NCBI GenBank assembly: GCA_028551475.1
Contig: CM052356.1
Coordinates: forward strand, 31,709,884 to 31,773,883
Direction of reading: 5' to 3'
Origin: Casuarina equisetifolia
Lineage: Eukaryota > Streptophyta > Magnoliopsida > Fagales > Casuarinaceae
Length of the DNA: 64,000 nt
Shown here: positions 56,542 to 64,000 of the stretch, piece by piece
Position numbering within the stretch: the stretch's first letter is position 1
How the letters are laid out: every line of letters begins with the position of its first letter
Made by a program: the position numbers and the translations under genes
The notes under the pieces: model-generated
Databases searched by the model: none
What the model was told of the DNA's origin: nothing
Seen by the model: the letters and a program-made list of their open reading frames with translations, nothing else

Positions 56542-58155
56542 TGTTCAGTAAAATTTTAACATACAAATGTATATGTTGAACAAGTAATATAATGATGAGA
56601 ATGATTATCGTCCCACAGAGATTAATGTGAATAAATTGACTAATTACTGACGATGAATTGGTTCTACACTTTATCTAGCAAATGATCAAGTTTAAAAATA
56701 TTGTAACAGAATATTAAACAAGAATTATCAATTTAAAGCAAGTTGATTCAATATAACAAAGATGTTAGAGCTATTGATTTCACCATAATTAATAGATATG
56801 AAATTCAATGATTGTATGCTTGCAAGAACAATAATATTCATGTGATGATGAAATTTTCTGATTTATTCACTATCCTATATCTAGATATAGTGAAACTGCC
56901 TAGTTCATTAATTCATTATATCTCTATATATGAATTAAACAAACTAAGTGCATTAAGAGTTATGAATATTTCAATAAAGCCACATAAATAATGTGGTATA
57001 TGTCTATCCACATGTCATTTATGGTTATATGATGTGAGAAGCATTTGCATATTATCGTCGTTCGAACTCAAATATGCACATCATAATAGTTAAGTGATGA
57101 TTAATCACTACAACACATTGAATAATTCAACATATAACTCACATGAATATAATGTCTTGCATCACATGTCAATCAAAAAATTCATATCAACCTAATTAGG
57201 TTACATCTTAGCTCTAACAATAGAAAATTAGCTCATAATATTAAAATAAATAACAACCATACTCTTAAATAAACAAGACATCTCAAATTGGAAAAATAAT
57301 AATGTTGTCACCACGTTCCTTTTCCTTTAATGAGCTGTTTATAAATAATATAAATACTGAAAAAGCATCTAAAATTATTAGGGAAAGAAAACACGTCAGC
57401 CGTCACCGCCGGCCACCGTTCACCACCGTCGGCCACTGTCCGCCGCCGTCAGCCGCCGTCCGTCTGAACCAAAATCTCCAGAATCTTCAGAGAAGATGTC
57501 AGGAGTACCGATCTGCCAACAGATTGTGCAGATTCGTTGTCCTTCAGTGTAGATCGGGCAAAACCTCCACACGGCTTCCACTTTGTTTCCCCGGAAATCA
57601 CCACACAAAACACCTCAATGCAGCTACAAATTTACCAGAAATCTCTATAGATCGTTGAATATTGTTCCTGCTAGTGGAAATGGCCTCAGATCAGGCCGGA
57701 AAACATTGCTTCTTTGCCAGAAAAACACAACACTGTGATGTTGTTCAAGTCTTGACCAAAGAAAGGAGCTGGACGGCGTTCGCACGTTCCAAACACCTTG
57801 GATCTTTAGAAAAGTCTCTGAATTCTGACACTCTGAGAAAATCAGCCGGCCCTCGCACGACTCTTTTCTTCTCGGTTTTGCTCTCGTTTTCCTCCCTCTC
57901 TGCTCTCCCTTTTCTCTCTCTTCTGTCCTTTGATAAAAGCCTCACGTTCTTGTTCACCTTTTCTTCTCTTTTCCTCTTTTCCTTCCGTTTTTCTTCCTTT
58001 TCTTCAATTTTTTCTTTTGTTTTGGATTTTGTTGAAGAAAACAACAAAAGTTAAATATATATAAATAATTAAAGAAAAAATCATAAAATAACACTCATGA
58101 AAAAAACAAAATAACTTAAAAGAAACAAATAACTCTATATAAAATAGAGTTATCA
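56542..58155 (-). mobile_element. solo LTR, family R1, TSD CTATG
   Basis: A 1614-bp LTR, plus-strand start TGTTCAGTAAAAT and end GAGTTATCA, between CTATG at 56537-56541 and 58156-58160. It interrupts the LINE. Frames at 57302-58054 are inside the GC-richer part of the LTR and show no domain. Confidence 0.9.
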
Positions 58156-58160
58156 CTATG

Positions 58161-59440
58161 CCCCTAATCATGCAATGAAGGGACTATACTAGAACCATTG
58201 GATGTCTTGAAATCAGGTGCCTATGACACCTCTTCTTGTCTAAATAATTCATATGAGGTAGTTTTTAATGAAATTGCTGCCCAAATTGCTATAAATGATA
58301 AAGTAGACAACATAGAATAGAGTTAGAAACAAGAAGTAATACCTAATGTGGATATCTCACAATCTATTGTATCTACAAGTAGTATTGGAATGCTTTGGAA
58401 ACAAATAGCCATGAGAACAATAAATCATATGGCTAAATTTGATTACCTACCCCCTACTGAGAAGGGAAAGAGAATTGTTGTAAAACCCCCTCCAAAAGCA
58501 ATTGAGGAAGGTAAAAGTGATTTTTACTAATTGTCTTGTGAGTTATTTTTTGAATGCCAGTACTTCATATTATACAATGAAAGGAATTGTTAAAAAGTTA
58601 TGAGGTAAGGATAACTTACTAGATATTACTTCTATTGAGGATGACTTATTTTTCTTTCCATTTTTTAATATTCAGAACCTAGAAGAAGTAATGGAAATTG
58701 GAGTATGGGAAATAACTGGTAAATCTTTGTTTCTCCAAAAATGGCATCCTTGTATTGGATTAGAGAAGGCCAAAATATATGTTGTTCCCATTTAGGTTAA
58801 ATTGTTTAATGTTCCTCATGCATTATGGAATAAGATTGGCATAAGCCATGTTAGTAGTGTGTTGGGTAAACCTCTATATATGTACAACGCTATTGAACAA
58901 AAGTTTCAATTATCATATGTCAAAGTCTATATTCTAATGGATATTGATAATGAGTTTCCTCAAAATTTTGATGTTGATATAAGTAATAATGAAGTGTTTG
59001 AGATTATTGTGGAATATGGTTAGATCCCTCCTAAATGTAAGAAATGTAATTTTTTTAGTTATACGGATTACACTATCAAGAAAAATATATGGATCCCTAA
59101 AAAGAGTGTGAGCCTTTCCCAAGTACCAGTATCGCAAGTAAATAAAAAATGAGATGTTCAAGTCTCACTTACAATTGTAATAAGTCAGGTAAATACTCAT
59201 ATAGTTAAGGAAAATGGTATGCCTAGTGTTGCATCTTCTCTCTCTTAAGGAAATAATACAAAATCTAAATTTATTTTAGTTACTAGTAGGAAGAAAACTC
59301 CTAGAAAGAATAATGATAATGATTGTGTAATTATCTCAGAAAACAGGTTTGCTTAGCTTGCTAATGACAATTAGACCACTTATAATGAGCTTTTGGATCT
59401 TCTTGATAACTTTGATGTGATGGAAAAGGGGGAAAAACCT
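58161..59440 (+). pseudogene. LINE ORF1 remnant (DUF4283-like, zinc knuckle)
   Basis: It reads across frames: FFFPFFNIQNLEEVMEIG near 58650, then SLFLQKWHPCIGLEK, then VKLFNVPHALWNKIGISHV (58802-58860), GKPLYMYNAI, and FPQNFDVDI (58955). A degraded zinc knuckle follows (PPKCKKCNFFSYTDYT) with the His and last Cys lost. This domain order is typical of plant LINE ORF1, an RNA-binding protein. It ends with an ENRFA-like stretch near 59340. Confidence 0.8.
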
Positions 59441-62417
59441 CCATATCAATGAATATCTTATCTTAGAATGTGAGGGGCCTCAACAAATGCCCCAAACAAA
59501 GAGAAATTGTTAATTTTGTACTATCTCAAGTTCCACCTTTCTTTTTGTCTACTTTCTAAATGTGAGTTATAAGCAAATATTGAGCTTTTCTCTTATCAAA
59601 ATATTGAAAATGTTTTGTGGCTATTGGTGGGTGATTTTAATGAAATTTGGCATGTAAATGAACGTATTGGTCCAAATGTTACATGGAAAAGGAGCATGGA
59701 GGATCTAAATGATATGATTAGGAAACTAGAATTGGTGAAACCCTCCTTTATTGGTTCTTTTTTCACTTGGTCTAATAAAAGCTCAACCTAAAATCTCAGA
59801 GCTAGCAAGACTAATAGAGCATTACTAAATGTAGAAGGGATTCTTAGATTTGATAAAGTTTCGATTGAGTTCTTGCCTCCCTTGGTATCAAATCATTCTC
59901 CTTCCTTAGTTAAGTTAGATACTACTTATAGAAGGAAAAAAGCTCCTTTTAGATTCTTTAATTTTTGGACAAATAGTCTTGATTTTATGGATATTGTTAA
60001 TTCTATTTGGTAACAAGAAGTCAGTGGTACCAAAATGTTTAAAGTTTTGAGAAAGCTAAAGGCATTAAAGGTGCAACTTAGAAAGCTTAATTTGGCTTAA
60101 TTTGGTGATTTGCACTAAAAGGTAAAGGTTACTAAAGAACAATTACAATAGGTTTAACTCAATCTACAACTTGACCCATTTGATACAAATATGCACTATC
60201 AAGAAAGACTTAAAATGGAGTAACTAATTGCATTAAGTAAATATAAAGAAATCTTTTTAAAACAAAAATTAAGGAATCTTTGTCTGAAAGAGGGTGATAA
60301 TAATCACAGAATATTTATTTCATTTTTGATGCATAGAAGAACTCAAAATAAAATCACTCACCTAGTACAAAAAGATAGATCTATTATTTTTGATAAGGAT
60401 GCCTTGCATAAAGCTATCATTATATATTATCAAATTGTACTTGGAAGTTCTCTTACTAATGACATTTCCACTAAAAGGTACACTTCATTATTTTATAAGA
60501 ATGTGAATGAATTGTTAAATTTACTTGCTTTTGAGCGATCAAATGTGGTGAAAGTTATTTGGGATTTCATGATTTCAAAGCTCCCAGTCCTGATGGTTAC
60601 AACAATCTATTTTACAAGAAAGTTTGGTCTATTATCAATCATGACATAGAAGATGTAATGCTAGATTTTTTTTTATCCAAGAAATTATTGAAAGCTATTA
60701 ATGCTGCTTTATTTTGCTTAGTTCCAAAAACCTCCAATCCAAGTTGCATGAAGGATTTTTGGCCAATTACTTGTTGTAATGTTTTATATAAAGTGATCTC
60801 TAAACTACTTGTAGAAAGGATAAGCCTCATTCTCCATGTTATGATTAGTTAAAACCAAACTGCTTTTATCAAGAGTCATCAAATCTTTGAAAATGTTATA
60901 CTCTGTTAAGAATTGATTCATAACTATCATAAAGGAGATAATGGTAAGCATGTTGCCAATGCATTATTACTACTACATTTTCTGTGAACTTCAACGGTGA
61001 GTATGTTGGTTATTTTAAAGGCACCAATGGGTTAAGACATGGAAATCCTTTGTCCCTTTATTTATTTGTCTTTGTCATGGAGATTCTTAATAGTATTATT
61101 ATTGAGAAAACTTCTGCTTCTACTTTCAAATATCATTGGCATTGCAAAAGAGAGAAAATCACTTACCTTTGCTTTGCTGATGACTTATTTTTATTTGCAA
61201 ATGGGGATGTTAATTCAGTGTTATGTCTCATTGATGCTTTGGAGGACTTTGCAACACTCACAGGTTTGCATTTTAATCCTAGCAAATGTCAAACATTTTT
61301 TTCAGGACTCACTAAACAAGAAAAGCTTTTGATACTAGACCACACTCCATTCTCGAAAGGCAAACTCCATATTAGGTATCTTGGTGTTCCTCTTATTACA
61401 AAAAGTCTTACTTACACTAATTATAAGGTTTTGACAAAGAAGGTCATGACAAGAATTGATGGATGAGGAATGAGACATCTAAGCTAAGCTAAATGGTTAC
61501 AATTTGCAAATCAGTTCTTACTTCTATCTATATCTTTTGGATGCAAATGTTCTTTCTCCTAAAACATACCATTATGAGATTGAAAAGAAGATTAAGCACT
61601 TTCTATGGGTAGAAAATTTGGAAGACCATAAAACTCATAAGGTTGCTTGGCAAGTTGTTTATTCACCTAAAAAGGAATGAGGAATTGGACTACTAAACCT
61701 TAAAGTGTGGAATAAGGTTTTGTTGGGGAAATCACTCTAGAATCTCATTAATTGTCCAAGTTCAACCTTATGGAGTAAATGGATTCATAGTACTAAATGC
61801 AAGAGAACTTCAATTATGTATCTTGACATTAAACAAAATATGGCATGGATTTGGAGAGATCTTCTAAAGTTACGACAAATTCTCACCTCTACGCTTTCCA
61901 AACCTTGTTATTGTTGTAAAGGAACATACAAGGAATTGCACCAAGTGAATATTGAAGTTGAATGATATAATTTTATATGGTCAAGAGAAATTAGCAAACA
62001 TAACTTCATTGATTGGCTTATATGTAAAGACAAACTTCTTACAATAGAAGTGATTTCTCTATGGCTCCCCTTAATTAATCTATATTATAATTTACGTGGC
62101 TCTCAATTGAAAGTAGATCACACTTGTTTTTTCAGTGTACTTAGACTAGTTAGATTTTGAGAAATATTCTAGTACAACAAGGCCTTCATAAGAACATCGA
62201 CGATTGAAATTTTGAATTGCAATGGACAATTAAAACAACTAAAGGAAAGGATTTGGTTGTAAAGCTTTTTAAACTCTCTTTCTTAGTATGTCTTTATTGT
62301 ATATGGTTTGAACGTAATTGTAGATGTTTTCAAAATAAGACTGTTGATATACCAATTTTGTTTGCTAGAATAAGGAAATTAATTTGTGGAAGAACATCTC
62401 TATTTAGGAACATTTAA
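59441..62417 (+). pseudogene. LINE ORF2 remnant: endonuclease, reverse transcriptase, zinc-binding tail
   Basis: The start resembles SWNVRGLNKCPKQREI (59455-59510). About 350 bp of endonuclease are missing before WLLVGDFNEIWHVNERIG (59610-59665) and FFTWSNKSS, then VSNHSP. The RT begins near 60570 (KAPSPDGYNNLFYKKVW). The segment around 60950-60985 jumps straight to FSVNFNGEYVGYF, so a deletion removed the motif-A block with its catalytic Asp. The next motifs are NGLRHGNPLS and CFADDLFLFANG (61175-61205, FADD box intact). The zinc-binding region is near 61880-62160, and the C-terminal tail is at 62217-62417. Many stops are present. Confidence 0.85.
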
Positions 62418-62581
62418 ACTTTCTCAAGAAAATGTTTTAAGTGTCATAGTTGAAAAATTCTAAATTCTATTTTCTCTTAGATGAATTGTAATATTAGGGT
62501 ATGCCCCTAAGCTTTTGTATTTTCTTATTCTATGATAAATAAACTTACATACTCATAAAATAAAATAAAAATAGTGTTGCC

Positions 62582-63929
62582 ATTGATATGCAAGTTTTGA
62601 AAAGTGAAATATACTTATAAAAATATAAATGAAAATAATTTTTATTGAGCATACAAGTGGTAACTTGGAGGAACTATTTACATTATGATCTCACTTGATA
62701 AATAATATTAAAATTATATCCAATATGTTTATGATAATTTTTATTTTCCTAGATAGGATTAAAAATAATAAGATAAAACCTCCATCTTTTTATAGCTTTC
62801 ATAATTTTTATAATGATAAAGTATATGTCTAGAAAGCTCTATCAGGCACAAATAGCTTAACTCAAAGAATTGAACATTAGAAAGTTGAAACATGTTAGAT
62901 GATCAAGGTTGTCAAACGTAAGAGTTTTGTAGTGACCCTACTCAGTGTATCTTTCAAGGATGTATTGTATCACATTTAGAGAGAAATAAATAAAAGAAGA
63001 TTCAATGATAAAATTTTAAATAATTCAACCATTATTGTTAAAATCAAGAAGAACATGAAAATGAAGCTTTCATATACTAGGAAAGTAAAGCCTATAAATT
63101 GTAATAAGTTCTTGCAAGGGCTTTGAGATTTGTCAAATGCAGCGTTTAAACCTAAATTATAATATTTGTAACTGAACAGTTTGTAATTCTTTTATAGTGA
63201 TATTTAATTCTTGACCTTTCACCAAAAAAAAAATATGTCTCTATACTTCTATATACTAATTTTCATTAACACAAACTAATCTTTTCACCATAAAAATGAT
63301 TTTTTTTCTTTTTTGGTGAAATAGGGTTAAGACCCTTGTCATTGATATTAATCTCATAGGATGAGCAATAACTCAAAACTTGTGTAACAAATTATGTGGG
63401 GTAGTGCATTGAACCTTGCCCTTCACTACATCATCTCTTTGAGTAAAAAGAAAATGCAAAGTAAGATAATTAAATGCCTAAGAGAACCATACAATGAAAT
63501 AATAAAATGCAAATAAAATTTCTAAAGATTAATAACTTAGTAAGGCTTATAATGTTCCAAGCCTAATTGATCCTCTCAAACTATTTTTCTACAATGTTGT
63601 GGTAGTGATCCCAATGTAGACAACACTTGTAATCCTATAATTGAATGTCCAAAGGTAGCCAAACCATCTCCAAGAAAATTGGCTTCATAGAATATATCAA
63701 ATATCTTGACATTTGAGTAGGTAGACTGAGCACTAATGTAATTGATATTCTAAATCCTAAGAAGTTGAGAAGACTCCTTTAATGCATTGCATCATGAATT
63801 ATGAATCAACTTCAATTTATGATATATTCAAACCTTTTTTATGACATATTTTATAACCTTTGAGTAAAGCCAAAATCGCCGCTTTTGCACTATTTACATG
63901 TCCTAGGTTAACCATATAAGCCATAATTG
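62582..63929. other. array flank with a possible LINE 3' fragment, no gene seen
   Basis: The start resumes the 5' array flank interrupted at 55848. Sequence 62790-63290 has the look of another LINE 3' end: an 'agagagaaataaataaaagaag' region, a Cys-poor degraded tail, and an A-run after 'gacctttcacc'. I cannot define its limits. The rest (63300-63930) is unassigned. Confidence 0.35.
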
Positions 63930-64000
63930 AATGACGTGTTTAAGGCACTTTTTCATGCATGACATAGCAATTATTTGAACTACTTCATTAGTCTTGTCTC
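63930..64000 (-). pseudogene. edge of another secreted-peptide gene copy
   Basis: The minus strand encodes the Cys5-Cys6 region (MSCMKKC) with the typical DKT...V upstream, running off the window end. The expected C-terminal block (Cys7-Cys8) is missing downstream: sequence below 63930 is unrelated. It is therefore at least a 3'-truncated copy. Confidence 0.6.

Larger units (their letters stand above)
55849..62567 (+). mobile_element. nearly full-length L1-type LINE, TSD 14 bp
   Basis: It is flanked by AAAATAGTGTTGCC at 55835-55848 and 62568-62581. Without the nested solo LTR (56542-58155 and one TSD) it is about 5.1 kb, close to the size of plant L1 elements. Order: CT-rich 5' region, ORF1 with DUF4283-like and zinc-knuckle regions, ORF2 with endonuclease, RT and zinc-binding regions, then a 3' tail of A-rich repeats. 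Deletions and stops inactivate it. Confidence 0.88.

Noticed and set aside
57302-58054. Frames of 100-130 residues
   Set aside because: Inside the solo LTR bounded by CTATG; no domain and no conservation with the other LTRs' frames.
1-64000. CRISPR arrays, bacterial operons, tRNA or rRNA genes
   Set aside because: None seen. The sequence is plant nuclear DNA; direct repeats present are explained by minisatellites, LTRs and array duplication.

Overview
This window is a stretch of plant nuclear genome, most likely from a dicot with a large, AT-rich genome. The evidence is Ty1/copia and Ty3/gypsy LTR retrotransposons of plant type (including a chromodomain gypsy and SIRE-like copia LTRs), an L1-type LINE with a DUF4283-like ORF1, miniature LTR (TRIM-like) elements, and no operons, ribosome binding sites, tRNAs or rRNAs. 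The species cannot be named from the sequence alone.

The only host genes I can support are members of one tandem family of small, probably intronless, secreted cysteine-rich proteins, nearly all on the minus strand. Three are intact (312-749, 10210-10620, 18686-19105). The other seven copies are broken: frameshifted (5942-6377, 54496-54917), 3'-half only (4853-5724, 16337-18170, 53423-53625), inverted on the plus strand (13890-14065), or cut by the window end (63930-64000). An intact member has a signal peptide of about 25 residues, then eight cysteines with strict spacing: C-x7-C-x11-C-x7-C, a 17-18 residue linker, and C-x3-C-x13-C-x3-C. The second half matches the published alpha-hairpinin signature. 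Copies share a TATA-like TTTAAATAGC or CTTAAATAGC motif 70-95 bp upstream and a downstream unit of about 102 bp present once to three times. In three places a 3'-half copy sits just downstream of a full copy (lower coordinates, since the genes are on the minus strand), so the duplicated module was probably 'half copy + full copy + flanks'.

Layout. 1-20 kb: the gene array with its duplicated AT-rich flanks, two solo LTRs, a truncated LINE, a copia tail, a TRIM and an LTR-like insertion. 20.7-50 kb: a nested transposon block. This holds a truncated LINE, a chromovirus gypsy (22.6-27.6 kb) with a solo LTR inside its pol, an LTR fragment, a decayed copia (28.8-36.8 kb) split by a SIRE-like copia (31.7-36.2 kb, TSD GTCCT), a gag-only gypsy (38.9-42.2 kb) with a solo LTR in one of its LTRs, and a copia (42.3-49.1 kb) split by a 4.75-kb composite, partly palindromic gypsy derivative (43.7-48.5 kb, TSD TGTGT). 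50-55 kb: array flank with a solo LTR (TSD TTAAT), a second TRIM and two broken gene copies. 55.8-62.6 kb: a nearly full-length LINE with a 14-bp TSD, carrying a solo LTR (TSD CTATG). 62.6-64 kb: array flank and the edge of one more gene copy.

The candidate undescribed system is the 8-Cys double-hairpin peptide family. The most unusual structure is the composite palindromic LTR element at 43705-48455. Homology calls rest on reading motifs by eye; no database search was possible.
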